The notes beneath the pieces are model-generated. The model was not told the DNA's origin, ran no database searches, and was given only the letters and a program-made list of their open reading frames with translations. Below are positions 18,308-27,385 of a stretch of DNA of 64,000 bases, in pieces. Location of the stretch: NCBI RefSeq assembly GCF_031845265.1, contig NZ_JAVRBG010000013.1, positions 1 to 64,000 on the forward strand, written 5' to 3'. Position 1 is the first letter of the stretch, and every line of letters begins with the position of its first letter. This stretch comes from Mesonia ostreae. GTDB lineage: Bacteria; Bacteroidota; Bacteroidia; Flavobacteriales; Flavobacteriaceae. The position numbers and the translations under genes were made by a program.

Positions 18308-18934
18308 ATGAGAAAATTAGTGTATTTGTTTATGATTACAATAGCTGTGATAGCCTGCCAAGACGATAAAAAGTCATCTTCAAATGAATCAATAGAAGAG
18401 ATGGAAGAGGAGAGTGGAGAAGTACAAATTGATAAAAATGAGAAAGAGCAGGACTTTGAAGCTAAAGAAGAGGATAAGGAAATGGAAAGAGATGAAGATT
18501 TCGTAGGCGATAAAAGTATGTCTTCAAATTCAGAGAACGATCGTCCTGGTCCTTCTGCTCAGTGGACTGGAGAATTTGTAAAAACGAACGCACTAAATAC
18601 TGCTGGAGCTTGCAGCTGTAATTGTCTAGATATCGACTTTAACTCTACGAGAACGCTCTGTGTAGATGAGAAATCGGAGATAGATATTCAAGTCAATTAC
18701 GTATTAAAAGACAAACTCGTTCAAGTCCTTTTCCTTAGCGGAAATGGAAATATTGACGATAATAATCCGATTCCTTGGTCAGAATTTGATAAAAACAGCG
18801 TAGTAGCGGAAATATCTAGAACCAACAATCAACTGCAACTAGACTGGAAAGGTTTTACCATAGATAAAAAATTAGCAACCGATTATGCTATATTAGGAAA
18901 GAAGAATTTAGAAGGAATTTATAAAAGAAAATAA
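18308..18934 (+). CDS. hypothetical lipoprotein with acidic linker
   Basis: A 208-residue predicted lipoprotein (lipobox VIAC, Cys17). Residues 20-80 are a Glu/Asp/Lys-rich low-complexity linker. The rest is a small domain with a cysteine cluster (ACSCNC, then TLCVDE). I do not recognise the family. It sits 3 bp before the msrA-like gene and shares its transcript, so a periplasmic or surface role tied to redox repair is possible but unproven. Confidence 0.7.
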   Translation: MRKLVYLFMITIAVIACQDDKKSSSNESIEEMEEESGEVQIDKNEKEQDFEAKEEDKEMERDEDFVGDKSMSSNSENDRPGPSAQWTGEFVKTNALNTAGACSCNCLDIDFNSTRTLCVDEKSEIDIQVNYVLKDKLVQVLFLSGNGNIDDNNPIPWSEFDKNSVVAEISRTNNQLQLDWKGFTIDKKLATDYAILGKKNLEGIYKRK

Positions 18935-18937
18935 GTT

Positions 18938-19588
18938 ATGAAATTAATACTGCTGGCTTTTGCAAGTGTATTCTTAGCAAATTGTCAAGACAACAATGCG
19001 CAAGATAAAAAAAATCAACAATTGGCTAACGCAACCCCGGTAGAGGTGAATGCAACCGAGCAAGGATATGAAAAAGCCTATTTTGCAAGCGGTTGTTTTT
19101 GGTGTGTAGAAGCCGTTTATGAAAGTGTAAAGGGAGTTAAGGAGTCGGTTTCTGGATATGCGGGCGGACATACTAAAAACCCGACTTATGAAGAAAGCAA
19201 CACGGGTAGAACAGGACATGCAGAAGCGGTAGAAATTATTTACGATCCGCAGAAGATCAGTTTTGAGACTTTAGTAGATGTTTATTTTGGATCTCAAGAT
19301 GTAACACAAAAAAACGGACAAGGACCCGATAGAGGCTCGCAGTATCGTTCTATTATTTTCTACCAAAATGCAAAACAGAAGGAAGTGATAGAAACTAAAA
19401 TAGAAGCCTTACAGAAAGAGTATAAAAAACCAATTGCTGCTGAAGTGATGCCATTTCAAAAATTTTGGGAAGCAGAAGCCTATCACCAAGATTATAAGAA
19501 AAATAACCCTAACAATTCTTATATTTTAAATGTATCTAACCCTAGATTTGAGCGTTTTAAGGCTAAATTCCCAAGCCTTTTAAAGTAG
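18938..19588 (+). CDS. msrA: lipoprotein-anchored peptide methionine sulfoxide reductase A
   Basis: Reduces methionine-S-sulfoxide in proteins. The catalytic motif GCFWC places the nucleophile Cys53. GYAGGHTKNPTYEE, GRTGHAEAVE and AEAYHQDY are characteristic. Unlike the cytoplasmic E. coli enzyme it carries a lipoprotein signal (lipobox LANC, Cys16), so it should act in the periplasm or at the outer membrane. It has 216 residues. It lies in an operon with the preceding lipoprotein gene. No resolving cysteine is obvious after the catalytic domain. Confidence 0.93.
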   Translation: MKLILLAFASVFLANCQDNNAQDKKNQQLANATPVEVNATEQGYEKAYFASGCFWCVEAVYESVKGVKESVSGYAGGHTKNPTYEESNTGRTGHAEAVEIIYDPQKISFETLVDVYFGSQDVTQKNGQGPDRGSQYRSIIFYQNAKQKEVIETKIEALQKEYKKPIAAEVMPFQKFWEAEAYHQDYKKNNPNNSYILNVSNPRFERFKAKFPSLLK

Positions 19589-19592
19589 GTTT

Positions 19593-19946
19593 TTAAAAGA
19601 ATTTAATGCTGAACGGGTAGGATGTAGATTCGCCATTATTGGCTTTAATTGCATTGATAATTGGATATACAAATGCGACTATTCCTACAATTGCTAAGAC
19701 TAAAAAGCCTAAGCCAAATAGGAAAATTAGAGGAACGCTAAGAATAGCGTAAATGAATATGCTAATTCTAAAATTGATAATTTGCTTTCCTTGTTCATCC
19801 AATTCAAGAACTTTCTCTTTTTGTGTAGTCCAAATAATCAGCGGAACTATTAAACCTCCAATCCCAGTAATATAATCCAACAATTGACTTAGGTGAGTTA
19901 GCATTAAAAGCTGACGATCTTCTCTTTTTTCAGTGATAATTTCCAT
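19593..19946 (-). CDS. DUF4870 (Tic20-like) membrane protein
   Basis: A 117-residue inner membrane protein with three or four hydrophobic helices, of the DUF4870 family. The pattern LTHLSQLLDYITGIGGLIVPLIIW near the start and the conserved NFRISIFIYAI segment support this. The family has no established biochemical role. It converges on msrA, with stops 4 bp apart and no visible terminator between. Confidence 0.85.
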   Translation of the reverse strand: MEIITEKREDRQLLMLTHLSQLLDYITGIGGLIVPLIIWTTQKEKVLELDEQGKQIINFRISIFIYAILSVPLIFLFGLGFLVLAIVGIVAFVYPIINAIKANNGESTSYPFSIKFF

Positions 19947-20033
19947 ATAATACGTATTTAGCGGTCTATAAGTAAGACGATAAAAAGATGAATTTGTTAC
20001 ATAGCCTTTTTTTTCATTGATGTTTTTTTTAAT

Positions 20034-20061
20034 CTCTAGTCTCTAGTCTCTAGTCTCTAGT
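20034..20061. repeat. four tandem copies of heptamer CTCTAGT
   Basis: Four perfect head-to-tail copies of CTCTAGT lie 60 bp upstream of the mnmE -7 box; a degenerate continuation (CTATTTTCTTGAGTCTA) follows. Short perfect tandem repeats are prone to slippage, so copy number could vary between strains. Confidence 0.9.
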
Positions 20062-20120
20062 CTATTTTCTTGAGTCTATATTCTAACATCTACAAATTAG
20101 GCTTAATTCTACAGCTTTAT

Positions 20121-20128
20121 TACCTTTG
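20121..20128 (+). promoter_or_regulatory. -7 promoter box abutting the mnmE start
   Basis: TACCTTTG is an exact TAnnTTTG match and ends 4 bp before the mnmE ATG, predicting a leaderless or nearly leaderless message. It decides the start at 20133 against an in-frame upstream start at 20070. Confidence 0.6.
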
Positions 20129-20132
20129 CAGC

Positions 20133-21530
20133 ATGATTTTAGAAGACACCATTGTAGCCTTAGCGAGCGCCCCAGGAAGTGGAGCCATTGCGCTTATCCG
20201 CGTTTCTGGGCCAGATGCCATTCATTTTACAGCACCTGTTTTTGAAGCTAGGAATAAAGTAAGTTTAAATGAACAGGCGTCGCACACCCTACAATTGGGA
20301 TTTATCAAGAATAAGCACCGAATTATAGATGAAAGTCTAGTTTCTGTTTTTAGAGGAAATCGTTCTTACACTGGGGAACCAACGGTAGAAATCTCTTGCC
20401 ATGGGAGTCCGTTTATTCAGCAAGAAATCATCAATCTTTTACTTCAACAAGGTTGTAGAGCTGCACAAGCAGGAGAATTTACACTGCGCGCTTTCCTTAA
20501 CGGAAAAATGGAATTAAGTCAGGCAGAAGCCGTAGCCGATTTAATTGCGAGTGATAACGCTGCCAGTCATCAATTGGCGATGCAACAAATGCGTGGAGGT
20601 TTTGCTACCGAAATTAAGAGCTTACGACAAGAGTTGCTTAATTTTGCTTCTTTAATCGAATTAGAACTTGATTTCTCTGAAGAAGACGTAGAATTTGCGA
20701 ATCGTGATCAATTTCACGCGCTTATTTTAAAAATTCAGAAAACACTTTCAAGGCTTATCGATTCCTTTGCGGTAGGAAACGTACTTAAAAACGGAATTCC
20801 CGTTGCTATTGTAGGCGAGCCCAATGTTGGGAAATCTACACTCTTAAACTCTTTACTGAATGAAGACCGAGCCATTGTAAGTGATATTGCGGGAACGACA
20901 AGAGACACTATTGAAGATGAAATTTCGATTGGCGGTATAGGTTTTAGGTTTATAGATACAGCCGGAATTAGAGAAACCAAAGATGAAATTGAAGGCTTGG
21001 GAATAAAAAAAACCTTTCAGAAAATGGAACAAGCACAAATTGTCGTGTATTTGTTCGATGCCCAAAAAGTAAAGAACGAAAATTTGAGCTTGCGACAAAT
21101 TAGAACTGAGGTTGAAAAAATCAAGAATCAATTTCCTGGCAAACCACTTTTAATCATCGCTAATAAATCGGATGTATTGAATGCTAATTTAAAAACAGAG
21201 TTTTCTAAGGTATTACCAGAGGTTTTATTGCTTTCTGCCAAAGACAAAGAAGGAGTAGACTTACTAGAAGAAAATTTATTGCAATTCGTGAATACAGGTG
21301 CTTTAAAAGGCAATGATGCCATCGTAACCAATTCTAGGCATTATGATGCTTTGTTGAAAGCTCAAATAGAGATTAACAATGTGCAAGAAGGAATGAATAT
21401 GGGCTTAACAGGAGATCTATTAGCCATCGACATTAGAGAAGCTTTATATCATTTTGGCAGCATCTCTGGCGAGGTAAGTCCAGATGATTTATTAGGCAAT
21501 ATTTTTGCTAATTTCTGTATCGGGAAGTAA
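20133..21530 (+). CDS. mnmE: tRNA modification GTPase MnmE
   Basis: Cytoplasmic GTPase that, with MnmG, installs the carboxymethylaminomethyl group on wobble uridine 34 of certain tRNAs. The N-terminal folate-binding domain starts at EDTIVALASAPGSGAIALIR. The G domain has G1 GEPNVGKST, G3 DTAGIR and G4 NKSD. The protein ends in the diagnostic CIGK. It has 465 residues. The start follows the promoter box only 4 bp upstream. It appears monocistronic. Confidence 0.97.
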   Translation: MILEDTIVALASAPGSGAIALIRVSGPDAIHFTAPVFEARNKVSLNEQASHTLQLGFIKNKHRIIDESLVSVFRGNRSYTGEPTVEISCHGSPFIQQEIINLLLQQGCRAAQAGEFTLRAFLNGKMELSQAEAVADLIASDNAASHQLAMQQMRGGFATEIKSLRQELLNFASLIELELDFSEEDVEFANRDQFHALILKIQKTLSRLIDSFAVGNVLKNGIPVAIVGEPNVGKSTLLNSLLNEDRAIVSDIAGTTRDTIEDEISIGGIGFRFIDTAGIRETKDEIEGLGIKKTFQKMEQAQIVVYLFDAQKVKNENLSLRQIRTEVEKIKNQFPGKPLLIIANKSDVLNANLKTEFSKVLPEVLLLSAKDKEGVDLLEENLLQFVNTGALKGNDAIVTNSRHYDALLKAQIEINNVQEGMNMGLTGDLLAIDIREALYHFGSISGEVSPDDLLGNIFANFCIGK

Positions 21531-21562
21531 GTAAAACAGGATTCGCCCATGATGAATCTGTA

Positions 21563-21592
21563 GTTGAACTTATCCTGAGCGGAGACGAAGTA
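21563..21592. repeat. candidate dispersed intergenic repeat
   Basis: The segment around ATCCTGAGCGGAGACGAAG in the gap after mnmE is GC-richer than its surroundings. It resembles a short motif I recall scattered between genes in Bacteroidetes genomes. No second copy lies in this window, so the assignment needs a genome-wide count. Confidence 0.3.
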
Positions 21593-21759
21593 TCTTTGAG
21601 ATAGGCTTTTTTTTAAAGAATGTATAAAAAGATTTACGCCGAATAAGAAAGGAATTTGTACTCGAACTTATTATAAGCGTTGAGCGATTTGCTCTCGCTG
21701 AAATGTGTAATTCATTTTACAGTGAACAAAACCGAAATACTTTTATTGCATTTGAATTT

Positions 21760-22536
21760 CTAATTTTTCTTAAAAGTTCTAAATCGCGTTAGAAAAATAT
21801 AAAACGAACCATAAGAAATAAACCCGATGGCGGTAAGAGCCATTAAAATTCTGCCTAATGTAGATTGATCCATAAATGCAAATGCATCTTGCATGCCCTT
21901 TATATCGTTGCTACCAGAATAAATACCAGCTCGAAGAAAAAAATAGGAGATGATCAAAACGACAAAAGCACGAGCATAAAAACCAAATCTTCCCATGGTT
22001 TTAATGATGCGATGGTTTTTATGTCCCTCTAAATTAAATTGATCTAGTAAGCCTCCTTTAAATGCTCCTACAATTAAAATAATAGCCTGTATAAAAAGAA
22101 CAATACCAATACCAATAAAAATATAAGAAATTAGCGTTGGATCTAAAAAACTCATGTAGTTTGTTTGAGAACCTCCTTGGTAAGAACTTGTAAATAAGTG
22201 ATAAAAAGCCATTATGGCAACGACGGTGTAAACCAATCCAGTAGTGAAAAGACCAAATCGGCGTGATTTTGCTTTTCTATCCGAGCCCATATTTTCGGGA
22301 TCTTTAATACTTTGTAAAAACATCCAAAAAGAATAGCACAATAATCCTACGCCAATAGACAAAAGCATTATTTGTCCAAAAGGTTGTTTTTTAAGAAAAG
22401 TGAGAGCTTGACTGGTTCCAGAATTTTTACCCCCCAGTTGTAAAGAGGCCAATAAAGAAAGTACGCCAATTACAACATAAATGATGCCTTTGGATATAAA
22501 GCCAATAATGGCAGCGGTTTTATAGGATTTTTTCAT
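21760..22536 (-). CDS. DUF1206 membrane protein
   Basis: A 258-residue inner membrane protein with about six transmembrane helices arranged as three two-helix repeats, each starting like IGFISKGIIYVVIG, RFGLFTTGLVYTVVA and MGRFGFYARAFVVLI. This is the DUF1206 pattern. Function is unknown in the family. It stands alone on the minus strand. Confidence 0.85.
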   Translation of the reverse strand: MKKSYKTAAIIGFISKGIIYVVIGVLSLLASLQLGGKNSGTSQALTFLKKQPFGQIMLLSIGVGLLCYSFWMFLQSIKDPENMGSDRKAKSRRFGLFTTGLVYTVVAIMAFYHLFTSSYQGGSQTNYMSFLDPTLISYIFIGIGIVLFIQAIILIVGAFKGGLLDQFNLEGHKNHRIIKTMGRFGFYARAFVVLIISYFFLRAGIYSGSNDIKGMQDAFAFMDQSTLGRILMALTAIGFISYGSFYIFLTRFRTFKKN

Positions 22537-22705
22537 TGGTAAAAGTTATTTTATAAAATTTTAAAGTTACAAATAGTGAGAAAATTAGCATATCTTAATT
22601 GATGAAAGTCAAAAAATATATCTGGCAAAATCCCTCTGGTTTATCTTAAGATGTAATATGTTCGTAAAAATTGTGATAGACAGCATTTTGAGAATATTTC
22701 TGATT

Positions 22706-24187
22706 CTATTTTTTCTCGACTACTTCCGTATAAGCTTCCGTAAGCAATTTCACAGCTTCTTCCATCTCTTGTGAATTAAGGTGTGCGAAACCTAATCTTA
22801 AAGCAGTGATTTCTCGATTTTGATAAAGACAAATACTCGGAATTAAGAGTCCTCTTTCTTTTGCTTTCACTTGTAAACGAGTTAAAGGAAAAAAAACCTT
22901 AAAGCGAATCCAAAAAGCCAAACCTGAATCGGGAATAGTATATAATATTTGATTTTTAAAGTAAATATGGAGCAATTTTGAAAACAATTCTTTCCGCTCA
23001 GAAATTATTTTTTTAGACTTTCTTTGATAACGATGAATATCTCCCTGAAGAATGATTTCTCCTAAAGCTTTTTCCATCATTACATTTGGTTTGCCAAAAA
23101 CATTCAGGTATTTTGTCCCTTCTTGTAACAAATCTTTGGGAGCAATGAGAAAATTCATTTGGAAGCCAGGCATGAAAAACCTTCCGAAACTCCCAATATA
23201 AATAACGTGATTTCCTCCATCTTTGCTCAGTAGGGACTCCTTCTTGCTTTTTACGAGTGAAAATTCAAAATCGGTGTCATTCTCAATCACAATGAAATTG
23301 TACTGTTCCGCTAGCTCTAACAATTGTATTTTACGATTCTCAGAAAGCTCAACCGTGGTTGGATATTGACATTTAGAGTTGATATACACCAAGCGTATTT
23401 CACCGGGTTCAAAGTGGCTTGCCACATAATCTATGTCCATTCCTTCCTCATCTACTGGAATAGTTTTTATTTTTGCTCCCGCCTGATTAAAAACCATATT
23501 AGATAGGAAGTAGCTGTATTCTTCTACTAATACTACATCGCCCGAATTAATTAATAAGCGTGATAAGATAGAATGGACTTGTTCTAAACCAGCCACAGGC
23601 AATAAAAAGTTTCTGGAAAGATGAAATCCTCGAGTTAGGTTTAGATAATAACTCAATTGATCTCTGAAGAACGTACTTCCAATTCCTGTATTTGGTACTG
23701 TTCGTGCTTGCTTTGTCCTCCTTAGTACCGATGTGTAAAACCGAACCAACTCTTCGGAATTGATCATGCGATAATCTGGTGTTCCGTCTGTGAAATGAAG
23801 TTTTTCTAGACTTCCTTCTAATGGTGTATCCAAAATGAAATCTTTTCTGAAATAAAACGGAGCCTTTTCAGGAGGCTGACCAAAAACTTTAGTTTTCTGC
23901 CCTTGATCCATAGAAAATTCAGGGTTTTTCACGAAAGTACCTTGGTTAGGAAAGGCTTTTACCCAGCCTTGTTCCTGTAATTCTTCTAAAGCGGCCACAA
24001 TTGTTTTTCGATGAACGCGTAGTTCTAAAGCAATTTTTCTACTGCCAGGGAGTTGATCGTCATTCTCTAAAAGCTTACTCTTCACAGCATTAATAAACTG
24101 ATACACAATTTGCATATAAACAGCCTCTTTTTTTTGGCGATCTATTTTTATAAATGATTGAAAAGCAATATTAACCGGACTACCCAT
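22706..24187 (-). CDS. MocR-type GntR regulator lacking the PLP lysine
   Basis: A 493-residue fusion of a GntR winged helix-turn-helix (about residues 15-85, including LPGSRKIALELRVHRKTI) and a fold-type I aminotransferase-like domain (about 120-490). In MocR regulators such as GabR the PLP aldimine forms on a lysine in a GTFSK-type motif. Here the site reads YIGSFGRFFMPGF, with Arg336 (codon AGG, 23180-23182) in place of lysine, one base from AAG. The usual aspartate region is also altered (ENDTDFEF). So it likely senses its ligand without a Schiff base, or binds something else. It is divergent from the TonB receptor gene 87 bp away, which it probably controls. Confidence 0.88.
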   Translation of the reverse strand: MGSPVNIAFQSFIKIDRQKKEAVYMQIVYQFINAVKSKLLENDDQLPGSRKIALELRVHRKTIVAALEELQEQGWVKAFPNQGTFVKNPEFSMDQGQKTKVFGQPPEKAPFYFRKDFILDTPLEGSLEKLHFTDGTPDYRMINSEELVRFYTSVLRRTKQARTVPNTGIGSTFFRDQLSYYLNLTRGFHLSRNFLLPVAGLEQVHSILSRLLINSGDVVLVEEYSYFLSNMVFNQAGAKIKTIPVDEEGMDIDYVASHFEPGEIRLVYINSKCQYPTTVELSENRKIQLLELAEQYNFIVIENDTDFEFSLVKSKKESLLSKDGGNHVIYIGSFGRFFMPGFQMNFLIAPKDLLQEGTKYLNVFGKPNVMMEKALGEIILQGDIHRYQRKSKKIISERKELFSKLLHIYFKNQILYTIPDSGLAFWIRFKVFFPLTRLQVKAKERGLLIPSICLYQNREITALRLGFAHLNSQEMEEAVKLLTEAYTEVVEKK

Positions 24188-24206
24188 TATTTACATTTCG
24201 GACTAT

Positions 24207-24214
24207 CAAAACTA
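24207..24214 (-). promoter_or_regulatory. -7 promoter box for the MocR-like gene
   Basis: The minus strand reads TAGTTTTG (exact TAnnTTTG) 19 bp before the regulator ATG. A 10-bp palindrome CAAATATTTG at 24226-24235 lies just upstream in the shared region and overlaps a near -7 box for the TonB gene. It is a candidate operator, by position only. Confidence 0.4.
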
Positions 24215-24274
24215 GTGTTTTTATTCAAATATTTGCAGCTGAATTAGAAATAGTATCGTTAAAGAAAAGTATAG

Positions 24275-26158
24275 ATGAAAAAAGTATTAGCTGCTTTAGG
24301 GTTCATAATATCCCTTCCCGTTTTTGCGCAACAAAAAGATACACTTCCAGATTGGAAGAATCAAAACAATGAATTGGAGCAAGTGATTATTCGAGGAAAC
24401 CGACTAGAAACACCTTTTAATCAAGTTTCTAGAGATATCCAAGTGATTACTCAAAAGCAAATTGAAGCCCTTCCAGTAAAATCGCTCAATGAGGTTTTGT
24501 CCTATATTGGGGGCGTAGATATTCGGCAGCGTGGTCCTTTTGGAACGCAAACTGATATTTCTATCGACGGAGGAACTTCTGAACAAACCTTAGTATTGCT
24601 TAATGGTGTAAAAATGATTGATTCGCAAACGGCTCATAATATGATGAATATTCCAGTTCCTTTAAGTGCTATAGATCATATTGAAGTTTTAAGAGGTGCT
24701 GCAGCGAGAGTCTACGGAATAAATGCCTTAACTGGAGCAATTAATATTGTAACCAAAAAAGAAAAATCCTCTTCTATAACTGCAGATGTTCAAGGGGGAA
24801 GCTCTTTTAAAAGTAAAGATGAGGGAGACGGTTCGGGAATTTACGGTGGCGGATCTGCTGAGGTGACAGGAATCTTTGGAACTGAAAATCAAAGTCAGCT
24901 TTTCTCATTGGCTCAAAGCAATTACAACGGTCAACGTTACAATTCGGCTTCAAAAAGCACGCATCTTTTTTATAATGGAAACTATGATTTTGATAGCAAT
25001 AATAGCATTCAGGCTATGGCAGGTTATGCATATAGCCGTTTTGGTGCCAACGGTTTTTACGCTGCTCCAGGAGATATAAATTCCGAAGAAATTGTAGAAT
25101 CTTCTGTTTTTAGTATTTCTTCAAAACATAGATGGGGTAACTTTATACTTTCTCCTAGAATTAGTGATCGTTACGGAGAAGATGATTACCGTTATTTTAA
25201 GGATGATCTAAGTAAAGGCAGGTCTCTACACTACACCAACGCGGTGATGCTGGAATTAAATAGTAGTCTTAAAACTTCTATAGGAACTTTTGGGTTTGGT
25301 TTGGAGTCGCGTTTAGAGAAAATTAATAGTTCTAATATTGGAAAGCATAAAAGGAATAATCACGGCGCTTACGCGGAATTAAAAAGTAGTTTGGGAGAAA
25401 AGATAAGAGGAACGGTGGGACTCTATGCCAACTACAATACAGATTTTGGTTGGCAAACCTATCCAGGTATTGATTTAGCCTACCTCATCAATCATCACTG
25501 GAAAGTTTCTACAAGTATAGGATCGAGCCAGCGAATTCCTTCTTTTACGGACTTGTACTTAGATCAACGTCCTGGAAATTTGGGAAATCCATCACTTCAA
25601 CCCGAAAACGCTTGGAGTTACGAAGGAAATATTCAATATAATAAAGGTAACTTACAGATAAAAACAGGTTATTTTTATCGAAATATTTCTGATTTTATTG
25701 ATTGGACTAGAGAAGATTCTTCACAACCTTATACCCCCTTCAATTTGGGAAAAAGCAAAATACAAGGGGTTTACGGAAGAGTTCGACAAGATTTTGATTT
25801 GGGCAGTCTACAATCCTTCGGTTACGATATGAGTTATAATTATTTGCATCCCACTTTAGAAACTTCCGCAGAAACCCAGTCTAAATATACCTTAGAATCT
25901 TTAAAACATCAGTTCGTGGCAGGAATTCATTACCGCATCAGCAACTTTTCGTTTCATCTGAAAAACAGATGGCTAAAACGCGAGCTTTCTAGTGCCTATG
26001 ATATCGCAGATATTCGGGTTAATTATCAATGGCAAGATTTTCTTTTATATGCAGAAATTACCAACCTTTTTGATGCAGAATACAAAGAAGCCGGCGCTGT
26101 CCCCATGCCTACACGCTGGTTTGGGTTGGGGATAAAATATCAATGGGAGACGAAATAA
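24275..26158 (+). CDS. TonB-dependent outer membrane receptor
   Basis: A 627-residue outer membrane receptor that imports a scarce substrate using TonB energy. The signal peptide ends at PVFAQQ. A TonB-box-like stretch LEQVIIRGN is followed by the plug domain (about residues 50-170, with LNEVLSYIGGVDIRQRGPFG and VEVLRG-like HIEVLRGAAARVYG) and a 22-strand-type barrel ending in aromatic YQWETK. Size and plug resemble vitamin B12 or siderophore receptors rather than SusC, and no SusD partner is present. The substrate is not readable. It is divergent from the MocR-like gene, its likely regulator. Confidence 0.92.
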   Translation: MKKVLAALGFIISLPVFAQQKDTLPDWKNQNNELEQVIIRGNRLETPFNQVSRDIQVITQKQIEALPVKSLNEVLSYIGGVDIRQRGPFGTQTDISIDGGTSEQTLVLLNGVKMIDSQTAHNMMNIPVPLSAIDHIEVLRGAAARVYGINALTGAINIVTKKEKSSSITADVQGGSSFKSKDEGDGSGIYGGGSAEVTGIFGTENQSQLFSLAQSNYNGQRYNSASKSTHLFYNGNYDFDSNNSIQAMAGYAYSRFGANGFYAAPGDINSEEIVESSVFSISSKHRWGNFILSPRISDRYGEDDYRYFKDDLSKGRSLHYTNAVMLELNSSLKTSIGTFGFGLESRLEKINSSNIGKHKRNNHGAYAELKSSLGEKIRGTVGLYANYNTDFGWQTYPGIDLAYLINHHWKVSTSIGSSQRIPSFTDLYLDQRPGNLGNPSLQPENAWSYEGNIQYNKGNLQIKTGYFYRNISDFIDWTREDSSQPYTPFNLGKSKIQGVYGRVRQDFDLGSLQSFGYDMSYNYLHPTLETSAETQSKYTLESLKHQFVAGIHYRISNFSFHLKNRWLKRELSSAYDIADIRVNYQWQDFLLYAEITNLFDAEYKEAGAVPMPTRWFGLGIKYQWETK

Positions 26159-26358
26159 AGGCAGTTTCTTAACAGGTTTTTCATTTGGGATGGATGTTTT
26201 TGTAATTTCCTCCGAAAAAAGAATTCAAAATTTATTTGATTGAAAACTCTAGTGCAATTCATTATTTTTTTTACATTATATACGTACTGCAAAAAAATTT
26301 AACTTAAAAACGAAAGATTAATTGGTACGAGTTAGATTTTTATAAGAAAAGAAACAGG

Positions 26359-27201
26359 ATGGAAGCAAATAAGGAAAATTTGTATCGGCATGTGAAATTT
26401 TTAACCTCCATTTATCCTTACCGTAACTATAAGAATTTGGAAAGTCTTCATCAAGCAGCGAATTTTATTGAAGCAGAGTTGAAGAAAACGGGTTTGCTCA
26501 CAACCCGACAAGAATGGGAAGCTGATGAAAATACCTATGAAAATATTATTGCTTCTTACCAGCCAGAGAAAACAAAACGCTTTATCATAGGAGCCCATTA
26601 CGATGTGTATAAGGAACAGCCTGGGGCAGATGATAATGCCAGTAGTGTTGCCGGATTGATAGAAATGGCAAGGATGCTAACTGAGAACAAGTTAAAATTA
26701 AATTACGGAATTGACTTTGTTTCTTTTTGCTTGGAAGAACCCCCATTTTTTAAAAAGAAAGAAATGGGAAGTTATATTCATGCGAAATCTATTTACAATA
26801 AGAACAAAGAATATATGGGTATGATTGCGCTAGAGATGATTGGTTACTACCACGAAAAAGAGAACTCTGCTGAAAATACCACATCTAATAAAGGCTACTT
26901 AATTGTTTCTGGCATTAAGAAATATGATGAATTTAATAAGAAAATCTCTCATTTGTTGAAGGCTAACGGAGGAATTGATTCTCGACGTTTATCTTATGCC
27001 AATAATTACCGAAATAATGGACCTTCTGATCACCGTAATTATTGGCAATTGAACGTTCCTGCAGCAATGGTAATAGGAACTGGTGGTCATGGAAATCCAA
27101 ATTATCACAAAGTTACAGATACCATTCATACTTTAAATTTCGAAATAATGACCCAAGCTGTAAATAGTCTAGCCTACGCAGTATTTAATTTTCTGAAATA
27201 A
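26359..27201 (+). CDS. M28 family zinc aminopeptidase
   Basis: A 280-residue peptidase of family M28. Zinc-binding residues are seen in order: GAHYDV (His80), GADDNAS (Asp91), the catalytic glutamate pair in CLEEPP, then SDHRNYW and the final histidine in NYHKVTDT. No signal peptide is visible, so it is probably cytoplasmic, unlike many secreted M28 enzymes. It is flanked by about 200 bp of apparently empty sequence on each side. Confidence 0.88.
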   Translation: MEANKENLYRHVKFLTSIYPYRNYKNLESLHQAANFIEAELKKTGLLTTRQEWEADENTYENIIASYQPEKTKRFIIGAHYDVYKEQPGADDNASSVAGLIEMARMLTENKLKLNYGIDFVSFCLEEPPFFKKKEMGSYIHAKSIYNKNKEYMGMIALEMIGYYHEKENSAENTTSNKGYLIVSGIKKYDEFNKKISHLLKANGGIDSRRLSYANNYRNNGPSDHRNYWQLNVPAAMVIGTGGHGNPNYHKVTDTIHTLNFEIMTQAVNSLAYAVFNFLK

Positions 27202-27323
27202 AGTAGCAAATAAAATTATAATCTCGCACATATAGGATTAACGATATTAAAGGAATTAGTATAAAAGATCTTTTTTATAAAGAATATTTACACTTGGGAG
27301 AGATTGCAAGTGTTAAGGATTCC

Positions 27324-27357
27324 TTGATAGCTCAACGGAAAGAGTTCACTATCTTTG
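27324..27357 (+). promoter_or_regulatory. promoter of the serine hydrolase gene
   Basis: TTG at 27324-27326, a 23-bp spacer, then TATCTTTG at 27350-27357, an exact -7 box. The leader to the ATG at 27386 is about 20-25 nt. Confidence 0.55.
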
Positions 27358-27385
27358 CGCCATACCATCATCAAAAAATGTCTAT

